From positions 1-36,603 of the forward strand of contig DKBH01000084.1 in assembly GCA_002451165.1 (NCBI GenBank): DNA of 36,603 nucleotides, given 5' to 3'. The DNA is from Nitrospiraceae bacterium UBA6905. GTDB taxonomy: Bacteria; Nitrospirota; Thermodesulfovibrionia; Thermodesulfovibrionales; UBA6898. This document shows positions 1 through 7,334 of this stretch, in pieces. The stretch's first letter is position 1, and each line of letters begins with the position of its first letter. The notes beneath the pieces are model-generated. The model saw only the letters and a list, made by a program, of their open reading frames with translations. It was not told where the DNA came from and ran no database searches. The position numbers and the translations under genes are program-made.

Positions 1-1026
1 TTTTCCCAGATAGACCTTAAAGGTGGCCGCGAAGGGGGAATCTACCTCGGTAGGACTTTCCCGTTCAAGGTACTTGAATTTGAGGAAAATGGTAAGAATA
101 TAATCCTGTCCCGACGCTCGCTCCTTGAAAAGGAAAAAGCGGAAAAAGTGCAGAAGCTGAAAGAGGCACTTCTCCCCGGTATGGAAGTCTCAGGAGCTGT
201 CCGCTCTGTCATGAACTTCGGCGCATTCGTAGACCTTGGCGGCATAGATGGTCTGATACCGGCAAGCGAGATCTCCTGGGCACGGAACGAGCGGCCTTCA
301 GATATCCTTTCCCTTGGCCAGCAGGTTACAGCGAGAATCCTTTCTATTGATTGGGATAATAACAAGCTTAGCCTGAGTCTCAAGGCAATGGAGCCTGATC
401 CCTGGTCGCACGTTGCCGGCACCTACGCAGAGGGAAGCCGTGTAAGCGGTAAAGTCGTACGTCTTGCTCCCTTCGGGGCTTTCTTAAATCTCGAACCCGG
501 CATTGATGGTCTGATCCATATTTCCAACCTCGGAACAGGAAGAAGGATAAATCATCCGAAAGAGGTGGTCGAGGTGGGACAGACACTGGAAGCTTATGTG
601 CTCTCAGTTGATATGGATAACCGAAAGATCTCTCTTTCTATCAACCCTAAGGTAGCGCCTGAAAAGATAGCGCTTCCCGCTGTTGGTGAGATCCTGGAAG
701 GCAAGGTTGAGAAGATCATGCCGTTCGGAATCTTTGTGAAACTGAAGAACGGCCTTACCGGACTGGTCCCGAATAGTGAAATGGCCACGGCTCAGGGATC
801 TGACCATAAAAAAATGTTTCCCGAGGGGGCTCATATAAAGGTTGCGGTCATTGAGGTCGACACCGATAGCAATAAGGTCAAGTTAAGCAGAAAGGCTGCA
901 ATGGACATGGCGGTAAAGCAGGAGTATGAGGAATACCTTAGTGAGTCCCGGCAGGCTGATGGCTCATCCGGTGGCCTTGGTACGCTGGGTGACCTGCTCA
1001 AGGCAAAGATGGAAGGTAATAAGTAG
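1..1026 (+). CDS. S1-repeat RNA-binding protein (ribosomal protein S1-like), 5' partial
   Basis: The frame is open from base 1 with no start codon, so the gene begins upstream and 341 C-terminal residues are visible. Three complete S1 (OB-fold) repeats lie at about residues 55-125, 140-210 and 225-297, after the tail of a fourth. Each shows the S1 signature: a GxVxxxxxFGAFVDL-type strand (SVMNFGAFVDLGGIDGL, RLAPFGAFLNLEPGIDGL, KIMPFGIFVKLKNGLTGL) and a closing KLSLS or KISLS strand. S1 arrays bind single-stranded RNA, for example mRNA at the 30S platform. The protein is shorter and more acidic at its end than classical six-repeat RpsA, so it may be an accessory S1 protein rather than bS1 itself. 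The C-terminal tail is Gly/Ser-rich. An internal GTG at 148 is not the start, because S1 sequence continues upstream of it. It converges on uvrB with a 49-bp gap. Confidence 0.85.
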   Translation, partial: FSQIDLKGGREGGIYLGRTFPFKVLEFEENGKNIILSRRSLLEKEKAEKVQKLKEALLPGMEVSGAVRSVMNFGAFVDLGGIDGLIPASEISWARNERPSDILSLGQQVTARILSIDWDNNKLSLSLKAMEPDPWSHVAGTYAEGSRVSGKVVRLAPFGAFLNLEPGIDGLIHISNLGTGRRINHPKEVVEVGQTLEAYVLSVDMDNRKISLSINPKVAPEKIALPAVGEILEGKVEKIMPFGIFVKLKNGLTGLVPNSEMATAQGSDHKKMFPEGAHIKVAVIEVDTDSNKVKLSRKAAMDMAVKQEYEEYLSESRQADGSSGGLGTLGDLLKAKMEGNK

Positions 1027-1075
1027 GATTAATCGCTTCAAATTTAGGCTTTTGCCTTGTTTTGCGCGCTATCGG

Positions 1076-3085
1076 TTAAGGATGCCGTATCCCTACTTCG
1101 AGTATCGTGTTCCGGAGATCCCTTATTCTGTCGCGGATGACCGCGGCCTTCTCAAAATCTAGGGTTCTCGCAGCATCTCTCATCTCGGCTTCCAGTCTAT
1201 TCAGCGTTTCATCATCAGCAGCATAGACAGCCTCTTCCTCCGCTGCGAGGGGCGCAGTCCAATAGTCTGACTCGTAAATCGAGCTCGCAATGTCCTTGAT
1301 GCGGCTCTTTATCGTTTCAGGGGTGATTCCCATTTTCTCATTGTACTTCTCCTGTATCTTCCGCCGTCGGTTTGTCTCATCAACAGCCTTCTTGAGAGAA
1401 CCGGTCATGGCATCGGCATAAAAGATGACTTCTCCACGAGCGTTTCTCGCTGCTCTCCCGGTAGTCTGGATGAGTGACCTTTCAGACCGGAGAAACCCCT
1501 CCTTGTCTGCATCGAGAATCGCAACCAGTGACACTTCGGGAAGGTCAAGGCCTTCCCTGAGCAGATTCACCCCGATAAGGACGTCGAACTTTCCCTGCCT
1601 CAGGTCACGAATGATTTCCACCCGCTCAAGCGTATCGATATCAGAGTGAAGATAACGGGCCCTGATGCCCAGTTCCAGATAATAATCTGTAAGATCCTCA
1701 GCCATCTTTTTGGTGAGCGTGGTGACAAGCACACGCTCGTTTCTCTCCGCTCTTTTTCGTATCTCACCCAGGAGATCCTCGACCTGCCCCGCTACCGGTT
1801 TGATAGAAGGCTTCGGATCTATCAGACCTGTAGGCCGGATGATCTGTTCGACGATCTCTCCCCCAGATCTCTCGATCTCATATGGGGCAGGAGTCGCAGA
1901 GACATAGATCGCCTGGGAAACCCTCCGGGAGAATTCATCGAATTTCAGTGGACGGTTATCGAGGGCAGAAGGCAGCCTGAAACCAAAATCTATGAGCGTC
2001 TGCTTTCTCGATCGGTCTCCTTCATACATCCCCCGTATCTGGGGTATGGTCGCATGAGACTCGTCAATAACAACAAGAAAATCTTCGGGGAAATAATCCA
2101 CCAGCGTGAACGGGGGATCTCCGGCAGCCCGCCCGCTCAGGTGGCGTGAATAGTTTTCTATGCCGTGGCAATAATTGAATTCTTTCAGCATTTCCATATC
2201 AAAGCGCGTACGCTCTTCAATCCTCCGGGCCTCGATGAGCTTTCCTGCCTGTAAAAAGCGTTCAACGGCCTCCTTCATCTCCTGCTCAATATTCTTAAGT
2301 GCAGTCTCAAGCCTGTCACGAGGTGTCAACCAGTGGCTGTTTGGAAAGAGGGCAATCCTGACGATCCTTCTGATACGGTTTCCGGTAAGGGGGTCTATCT
2401 CGTGAATCGCCTCGATGCTATCCCCAAAAAATTCTACCCTTACCGCTCTATCAAGCGCAAACGGTGGATATATCTCAACGATGTCACCCCGCACCCTGAA
2501 CGTCCCCCGCTTGAACTCGACATCTGTTCGGTTGTACTGGATCTCAACGAGGCGGTCCAGCACCGTGTCCCTCTCCGTGCGCATGTTCTCTTCCAGCTGG
2601 AGATGCATATCCATATAATCCTGCGGTGAGCCGATGCCATAGATGCAGGAAACCGAGGCGACAACGATTACATCCCTGCGCTCGAGCACCGCACGCGTTG
2701 CCGAGTGCCTGAGACGGTCGATGTCATCATTGATAAGTGCGTCTTTTTCGATATAGGTGTCCGTTGTCGGCAGATATGCCTCCGGCTGGTAATAATCATA
2801 GTAGCTTACGAAGAACTCAACAGCATTCCCGGGGAAAAGCTCCTTGAACTCACCATAGAGCTGAGCAGCAAGGGTCTTATTGTGGGCAATGATCAGCGTG
2901 GGTCTCTGCACACGTACAATAACATTCGCGATAGTAAAGGTCTTTCCCGAACCCGTAACACCGAGCAGCACCTGATGTTTCCTGCCTCTGCTCAGACCCC
3001 CGGTCAACCTTCTGATCGCCTCCGGCTGATCACCACTGGGTACGAAGTCAGAAACGAGATTAAATGTATCGCTCGCTTTATGCAC
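1076..3085 (-). CDS. uvrB: UvrABC excinuclease subunit B
   Basis: The product is 669 residues, the usual UvrB length. It is the damage-verifying helicase-like subunit of nucleotide excision repair, loaded by UvrA and recruiting UvrC. Visible landmarks are the N-terminal FxPxGDQPEAI motif, Walker A GVTGSGKT at residues 42-49, the beta-hairpin YYDYYQPEAYLP used for strand separation, the DESHATIPQIRGMY box, helicase motifs through TGRAARN, and a C-terminal UVR domain (RLEAEMRDAARTLDFEKAAVIRD) for UvrC contact. The start is GTG at 3085. It is the only usable in-frame start after an upstream stop at about 3139, and it has no clear Shine-Dalgarno sequence. The gene lies 57 bp after folD and is probably the last gene of the HAD-folD-uvrB operon. 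uvrA is also in this window, about 10.6 kb away. Confidence 0.97.
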   Translation of the reverse strand: MHKASDTFNLVSDFVPSGDQPEAIRRLTGGLSRGRKHQVLLGVTGSGKTFTIANVIVRVQRPTLIIAHNKTLAAQLYGEFKELFPGNAVEFFVSYYDYYQPEAYLPTTDTYIEKDALINDDIDRLRHSATRAVLERRDVIVVASVSCIYGIGSPQDYMDMHLQLEENMRTERDTVLDRLVEIQYNRTDVEFKRGTFRVRGDIVEIYPPFALDRAVRVEFFGDSIEAIHEIDPLTGNRIRRIVRIALFPNSHWLTPRDRLETALKNIEQEMKEAVERFLQAGKLIEARRIEERTRFDMEMLKEFNYCHGIENYSRHLSGRAAGDPPFTLVDYFPEDFLVVIDESHATIPQIRGMYEGDRSRKQTLIDFGFRLPSALDNRPLKFDEFSRRVSQAIYVSATPAPYEIERSGGEIVEQIIRPTGLIDPKPSIKPVAGQVEDLLGEIRKRAERNERVLVTTLTKKMAEDLTDYYLELGIRARYLHSDIDTLERVEIIRDLRQGKFDVLIGVNLLREGLDLPEVSLVAILDADKEGFLRSERSLIQTTGRAARNARGEVIFYADAMTGSLKKAVDETNRRRKIQEKYNEKMGITPETIKSRIKDIASSIYESDYWTAPLAAEEEAVYAADDETLNRLEAEMRDAARTLDFEKAAVIRDRIRDLRNTILEVGIRHP

Positions 3086-3142
3086 CGGGATATACCACGA
3101 AGGAACCCGTTCTACGCCGCATAGCGCAAGGCTCCCTCAAGC

Positions 3143-4084
3143 TCATATACGCAGCGGGGAAGAGTGTAGCATACCGGCCCGCTGGGCCGAGCGTACTGTA
3201 TTTTCAAGAAGCATTGCCACTGTGACCGGACCAACGCCGCCGGGCACGGGCGTTATGAGAGACGCTTTTTTTGCCACTGCGCTGAAATCGACATCTCCTG
3301 TCATCGTACCGTCCTGCAGCATGTTTATCCCGACATCGACTACCACAGCGCCCTTCTTAACCATATCTCCCCTGATCAAGCCGGCCTTGCCGGTAGCGCT
3401 ACAAAGGATATCAGCCTGCCGCGTCATGCTGCCGAGATGACGGGTCTCCCTATGACAGATCGTCACCGTGGCCTCTTTTGCAAGGAACATCATAGAAAGC
3501 GGCTTTCCAACCGCAAGGCTCTTTCCTATGATCACGGCATGCTTCCCCTTGATCGGCACCTTATAGTGTTCTAAGAGCCTGATAACACCGAATGGCGTGC
3601 AAGGAAGAAAACTCCCGGCAGCCGGGCTAAGTATATCTCGGTTCCGGGTATTGGTGCCTTCCTGTCTGATGATTTGGATGGTCGATTCATCAGCAGAAAG
3701 CCTGCCGACTGAGATCGATCCCAGCCCATCAATATCTTTTTCCGGAACGAGCGTATTAATAACTCTCCGCGCATTGATTCGCGCAGGCAGGGGCATCAGC
3801 ATCAGCAGCCCATGGATCCGTTCATCGCGGTTTATGGCATGGATCCCGTTCAGCAGCTCATTCATGGACACTGTCACGGGGAATCGGAATTCACGGGCAG
3901 TAATACCCACCTTTCTACAGGCCCCCAGCGTTGTCTTGAAATACTGCTCAGAAGCCGGGTTGTCACCGACAAGCAGCAGGCCGAGCCCGACGTCGATGCC
4001 GTTTCTCTGAAGTAATGAAACCTCCTTTTTGACTTTCTGCCTTATCCTGTCCGCCAGTGCCTTACCATCAAGGATATCTGCCAC
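3143..4084 (-). CDS. folD: FolD-family methylenetetrahydrofolate dehydrogenase/cyclohydrolase with altered active site
   Basis: The product is 313 residues. FolD normally interconverts 5,10-methylene-, methenyl- and 10-formyl-THF in one-carbon metabolism. The fold is clear: KDIDG (116-120), PCTPFGVIRLLE, the Rossmann loop GKSLAVGKP, DVGIN and the signature ITPVPGGVGPVT. However, the catalytic lysine of the YxxxK motif (E. coli K54, human K56) is Thr52 here (YFKTT with no indel up to the shared Ala-Cys). The active-site Gln before PLP (E. coli Q98) is Leu96. There are also about 22 extra residues between GRL and PCTP. The protein is therefore probably cyclohydrolase-deficient. The start is GTG with a strong AAGGAGG site that overlaps the stop codon of the upstream HAD gene, so the two are tightly coupled. 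Confidence 0.9.
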   Translation of the reverse strand: MADILDGKALADRIRQKVKKEVSLLQRNGIDVGLGLLLVGDNPASEQYFKTTLGACRKVGITAREFRFPVTVSMNELLNGIHAINRDERIHGLLMLMPLPARINARRVINTLVPEKDIDGLGSISVGRLSADESTIQIIRQEGTNTRNRDILSPAAGSFLPCTPFGVIRLLEHYKVPIKGKHAVIIGKSLAVGKPLSMMFLAKEATVTICHRETRHLGSMTRQADILCSATGKAGLIRGDMVKKGAVVVDVGINMLQDGTMTGDVDFSAVAKKASLITPVPGGVGPVTVAMLLENTVRSAQRAGMLHSSPLRI

Positions 4085-4094
4085 AGGGGCCTCC

Positions 4095-4787
4095 TTATGC
4101 TATTTTTTGCCGCTGATGAAGAATGTGAAGAAAACTATCCGTATCTGAAAGGTCATGGAATACGACATCAGCACCGACGGCTGACAGGTCATGGTATGAA
4201 TAGGGACCCGTGGCTACAGCAACGGCATATGCACCATACGGCTTGGAGCATTCCACATCCCTCGGAGTGTCTCCGATCACGACACACTGGCGAAAATCGA
4301 CTTCAATGCCTCTCTTTTCTCTGAGTGCTTCCAGAGCACGAGGGAGAAGTTTGTTCCGGTCGGAATCGTGGTCTCCGAACGCTCCAGCTTCGAAGAATTG
4401 GGCAAGCCCAAATGCTTCAAGTTTTATCATGGCTCCCCGTTCTATGTTTCCCGTCAGAAGACCGAGGGCGATATCATCCCGCATACGCAGCATTTCCAGG
4501 GTCTGCCTGATGCCCGGCTTGATATGCCCCTTCTTATGATCAATGGTATTCCGCAGATGCTTGATGTAGCACATGAAAAATCGGGGCACATTTCCGTTGA
4601 AGCTCGCGATATCGTGCATCCCGAGCGCCTCAGTGACAATCTGAAGGTCTGTCTTGCCGGCCATGCTTATGGAACTGAAGGCATCGCCAATAGAATAGAC
4701 TTCCTCAAATGCAAGGTTAAGAGAACGCATGCCCGCCCCTCCTGAATCGATGAGCGTACCATCTATATCAAAAAGGATATACTGCAT
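4095..4787 (-). CDS. HAD-superfamily phosphatase (phosphoglycolate phosphatase-like)
   Basis: The product is 230 residues with all four HAD motifs: I, FDIDGTLID (nucleophile Asp7 and Asp9); II, LLTGN; III, a Lys in the DRNKLLPRALEAL segment; IV, GDTPRDVECS. The helical cap inserted after motif I makes it a C1-type HAD like Gph, which hydrolyses small phosphoesters such as 2-phosphoglycolate. The substrate cannot be read from sequence. It is the first gene of the operon leading to folD and uvrB. Its ATG has no Shine-Dalgarno sequence but lies 6 nt after a -10-like hexamer, so the transcript is predicted to be leaderless. Co-transcription with uvrB would fit removal of phosphoglycolate produced by DNA strand-break repair, but that is speculative. 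Confidence 0.9.
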   Translation of the reverse strand: MQYILFDIDGTLIDSGGAGMRSLNLAFEEVYSIGDAFSSISMAGKTDLQIVTEALGMHDIASFNGNVPRFFMCYIKHLRNTIDHKKGHIKPGIRQTLEMLRMRDDIALGLLTGNIERGAMIKLEAFGLAQFFEAGAFGDHDSDRNKLLPRALEALREKRGIEVDFRQCVVIGDTPRDVECSKPYGAYAVAVATGPYSYHDLSAVGADVVFHDLSDTDSFLHILHQRQKIA

Positions 4788-4793
4788 ATTGTT

Positions 4794-4823
4794 AAGATAG
4801 CTATGAGACGAAGATTAAGTCAA
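4794..4823 (-). promoter_or_regulatory. Sigma-70-type promoter of the HAD-folD-uvrB operon (leaderless)
   Basis: On the minus strand TTGACT (4823-4818) is followed by an 18-bp spacer and TATCTT (4799-4794). The ATG of the HAD gene begins only 6 nt later, so transcription should start at or next to the A of the ATG. There is no Shine-Dalgarno sequence. Confidence 0.5.
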
Positions 4824-4833
4824 TGCGCTGACG

Positions 4834-4870
4834 GCAAAAAAAGGGCAGAGGAGCTATCCTCTGCCCTTTC
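4834..4870 (-). terminator. Rho-independent terminator of the haem protein gene
   Basis: A perfect inverted repeat of 12-13 bp (arms 4841-4852 and 4857-4868, loop of 4 nt) is followed on the minus strand by a T run (4842-4836). It lies 12 bp beyond the stop codon of the 4882-6183 gene and also insulates the downstream HAD promoter. Confidence 0.9.
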
Positions 4871-4881
4871 ATCAAGAAACG

Positions 4882-6183
4882 TTACCGTATTACAAAAGGC
4901 GTTACCCACTGGTAATAGGTATCCTGGGAACCGGTAGGGGTTACTGTCATCAGCAAGATATATGGTCCCGACAGGAGGTCAGCAACCGAAATATCCGTGA
5001 TATGTTCGTTGATATCCGTTACATTCGTCTGCCACGCTTGAGATGCTGAGGCAGCTGCAACGAATATATTATCCGATCTCAGATTATACCTGGTTGCAGA
5101 CTGCGGGCTGCCAGCATACGCGGGTTCCAGCAAGGTAATGTATACATCCACTGGCTCATCAAAAGGACCAATGCTTGCCTGCAGGTCAAGGATGTCTCCA
5201 CCTTTGCCGATGCCAAGCGGCTTTGCCTTGGCAAGATTTTCCCTTTCTACAGGATAGGCTACAGCATTATAAGAAAATACCTCCTGTGATTTCGGGGCAC
5301 GAATGACCGCATCTCTCTTCTTATTTTTGCGAGCGACCACAACCGTTGAGCGCGCGGGTTCGGAAATATTACCTGCCGCATCCTTGGCCCACGCATAAAC
5401 CGTTTTCACTCCCTGACCGCCTATCCTGATGGATGTGGGCGGTACACCCTGCCAACCGGCATCCTGAGCCGTCGGAGGGGTTGCGTTTCTCTTAACCATA
5501 TATCCGGTTACGCCTACATTATCAGTAGCGGTAAACTCGCTTATCGCAATCTTAGAGGAGTTCGAAACTGCCTGTATGTTGAATGCCGTCACCACCGGCG
5601 ACGTAGTATCTCCGGCTATTGGCGGCGTGCAGGACTGTGTCAAAACTGGCTGCGTCGTCGGCGTCCCGGTGCAGCCTGCCGGGGTGTTGCCCGTTACGGT
5701 CCTTGTCTGCTGACCGTTTGACCCGCACGTTGACCATGCCGAATACGTGTATCCCGTGCATGCTGTCGTCGGCGGCGGTGGTGTGCTGGTGCCGTCACCA
5801 GGCCGGTAGCCGGCATCTATTTCGGCCCTATTGGAAGGTCCGTCACCGTCGGAATCCCGGGCGTCGAGAGTAGTGTTAAAGTTATGGTTCCCGTATGCGG
5901 CATTTGCGAAATCGCTACCAAATGGGTTTCTCGAACCTCCTGATGGGCCATGACAGACAGTGCATAAGTTATTTGCCTGCCCTGGCACCGTAGAAAGTTT
6001 GCTCAGTGGTGAATTAGGGTAGGCATTCTGGAACTGCGTTGCATAGCCCGAAACTGCATGAGATACCCCTGAAAAAGCGAGAACCATAACGAGTGCCATG
6101 AAAAGCAAAAAAAATGACAGGATACTCTGATGTGTGCGTATCAATTTTCTGCTCATCACGTCCTTTTCACAACCTTGTTTCAT
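4882..6183 (-). CDS. Secreted monohaem protein with thrombospondin-like modules
   Basis: The product is 433 residues and no named family covers its whole length. Visible in order: an N-terminal signal peptide (hydrophobic residues 21-40, likely cleavage after SHA at about 43); one haem c attachment motif, CTVCH (74-78); an acidic DxDxDGDG calcium-loop-like segment (106-115) as in thrombospondin type 3 repeats; a Pro/Thr linker (133-139); a thrombospondin type 1-like segment (YSAWSTCGSNGQQTRTVT, about 146-163) with flanking cysteines; an Ig/fibronectin-like region (about 195-285, DTTSPVVTAF..DNVGVTGYMV); and a beta-rich C-terminal domain of unknown type. The ATG at 6183 has a strong AAAGGAGG site 4 nt upstream. 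It is a single-gene unit with a c-di-GMP riboswitch in its leader and its own terminator. A role in surface electron transfer or attachment is inference. Confidence 0.85.
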   Translation of the reverse strand: MKQGCEKDVMSRKLIRTHQSILSFFLLFMALVMVLAFSGVSHAVSGYATQFQNAYPNSPLSKLSTVPGQANNLCTVCHGPSGGSRNPFGSDFANAAYGNHNFNTTLDARDSDGDGPSNRAEIDAGYRPGDGTSTPPPPTTACTGYTYSAWSTCGSNGQQTRTVTGNTPAGCTGTPTTQPVLTQSCTPPIAGDTTSPVVTAFNIQAVSNSSKIAISEFTATDNVGVTGYMVKRNATPPTAQDAGWQGVPPTSIRIGGQGVKTVYAWAKDAAGNISEPARSTVVVARKNKKRDAVIRAPKSQEVFSYNAVAYPVERENLAKAKPLGIGKGGDILDLQASIGPFDEPVDVYITLLEPAYAGSPQSATRYNLRSDNIFVAAASASQAWQTNVTDINEHITDISVADLLSGPYILLMTVTPTGSQDTYYQWVTPFVIR

Positions 6184-6307
6184 GTTACCTCCTTTGGTTT
6201 GGATGATAACTCATCCGGGTTAGTTGAACTGATATTGCGCTACACGACTCTTCTTTGTACGTACGCTCTGTTGCTACCTTTGTTCGGGAACCCACAGGTT
6301 TCTTCCA

Positions 6308-6345
6308 TAAAAAAAGCCTGTTCCCCGACTAAGAGAAACAGGCTG
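6308..6345 (-). terminator. Conditional terminator (expression platform of the c-di-GMP riboswitch)
   Basis: On the minus strand the arms at 6344-6337 and 6322-6315 (AGCCTGTT / AACAGGCT, extended by G-U pairs) form a stem followed by seven T. It lies between the riboswitch aptamer and the gene's ribosome-binding site, where a ligand-controlled terminator is expected. Confidence 0.85.
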
Positions 6346-6394
6346 TCACTCACGAACAATGAAGGCAATAAGGCACATCCTTACTTCCTGATCA

Positions 6395-6482
6395 GCATGT
6401 TTCTTCGGCAGCCAGGCCATCCGCTCAAGGACCCATAGGCTTTGCGCCCCCCCAGTTTATAAGGGTTTACCTTTTCGGAAAC
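6395..6482 (-). promoter_or_regulatory. c-di-GMP-I riboswitch (GEMM) aptamer
   Basis: The minus strand shows the conserved GEMM core in order: AGGTAAACC (about 6472-6464), a P2 stem with closing G run, GCGCAAAGCCTATGGGTC (about 6447-6430), a variable P3 loop, and GGCCTGGCTGCCGAAGAAAC (about 6418-6399). This closely resembles the Geobacter-type members of the class. The ligand-contacting position corresponding to G20 of the Vibrio Vc2 RNA is G here, which favours c-di-GMP over the cAMP-GMP-sensing variants with A. It is preceded by a promoter and followed by an intrinsic terminator. It should control the haem protein gene at 4882-6183. Confidence 0.9.
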
Positions 6483-6531
6483 AATGCACTGCTTAAAGCA
6501 AAATTTCAAAGAGCATCAACGAAGCATGCTT

Positions 6532-6560
6532 ACAATACAAGACCAAAAAAGCAATGTCAA
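6532..6560 (-). promoter_or_regulatory. Sigma-70 promoter of the riboswitch-controlled gene
   Basis: The minus strand has a perfect TTGACA (6560-6555), a 17-bp spacer and TATTGT (6537-6532). The predicted start at about 6525 puts the riboswitch core roughly 45 nt into the transcript. Confidence 0.7.
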
Positions 6561-6770
6561 ATTAAGTTAAGTTAATCCTATAAATAATTTAAAATTAGCT
6601 GGTTATATGCTCACGCGACCACTTTAAATGTCCCAACCCGTCGCGAGTTATCTGCAATTCTCTTGCGTTCTAAACGCTTGACTATGCACATCTGTCCAAG
6701 AAGCAGGAAAACGCCGCCAAACTTGATTATAATAGTCACCTGAATTTCTCCGGAACAGGAAAGGAAGACC

Positions 6771-7334
6771 ATGAAAGACCGACTTATCCGACTTATTCTT
6801 GAAAAAGCCTTTAAGTTCAGCAAGGAACCGACGTTCAGACTCGTCTCCGGTCGAATGAGCAATTATTATTTCAACTGCAAGACCGTCACGTTGCATCCTG
6901 AAGGCATGTATCTCATCGGCAATATCATCTTCGACATGCTCAGCGGGGCGGGAATAGCAGGCATTGGAGGGCTCACCCTTGGAGCAGATCCCTTGGCGGA
7001 TGCTGTTGCCTATACATCCTATCTGAAAAACCATCCCATAGAGGCCTTTGTGGTGAGAAAGACAGCCAAGGCACATGGCACCATGCAATGGATTGAGGGA
7101 AACGTTACCGCAGGGGACAGGGTCGCGATCGTTGATGACGTCATCACGACCGGCAAGTCAACGATCGAGGCTATCACCAAAGCACAGGAGGGAGGGCTCG
7201 ATATCGCAAAGGTCATTGCCCTCGTGGACAGGCAGGAAGGAGGAAGGGAAAATATCGAGGCAATCGGCCATACCGTCGAGACCGTGGTGACGAGGGAAGA
7301 GGTCATGGCACTCTACCGTACTAAGCATCCCTGA
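6771..7334 (+). CDS. pyrE: Orotate phosphoribosyltransferase
   Basis: The product is 187 residues, the normal length for the short bacterial form. It joins orotate to PRPP to make orotidine 5'-phosphate in pyrimidine synthesis, in the cytosol as a dimer. Diagnostic features are the N-terminal FxLxSGRMSNYYFNCK segment, the GLTLGADPLADAV loop, the catalytic-loop region RKTAKAHGTMQWIEG and the PRPP-binding motif VAIVDDVITTGKST. The ATG at 6771 follows a purine-rich site (AGGAAAGGAAG). A TATAAT at 6728-6733 could be its -10, but no convincing -35 is visible. Its last 14 bp overlap the end of the convergent glnE gene. Confidence 0.95.
   Translation: MKDRLIRLILEKAFKFSKEPTFRLVSGRMSNYYFNCKTVTLHPEGMYLIGNIIFDMLSGAGIAGIGGLTLGADPLADAVAYTSYLKNHPIEAFVVRKTAKAHGTMQWIEGNVTAGDRVAIVDDVITTGKSTIEAITKAQEGGLDIAKVIALVDRQEGGRENIEAIGHTVETVVTREEVMALYRTKHP

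Noticed and set aside
1036..1062. Possible terminator between the S1 gene and uvrB (AGGC/GCCT hairpin with a TGTTTT tail)
   Set aside because: Only four base pairs and a poor T run.
1646..2149. Plus-strand 167-codon frame
   Set aside because: It lies wholly inside uvrB on the opposite strand, and its translation has no family features.
6395..6482. Reading of the GEMM aptamer as a cAMP-GMP-sensing variant
   Set aside because: The position that is A in those variants appears to be G here; only ligand binding would settle it.
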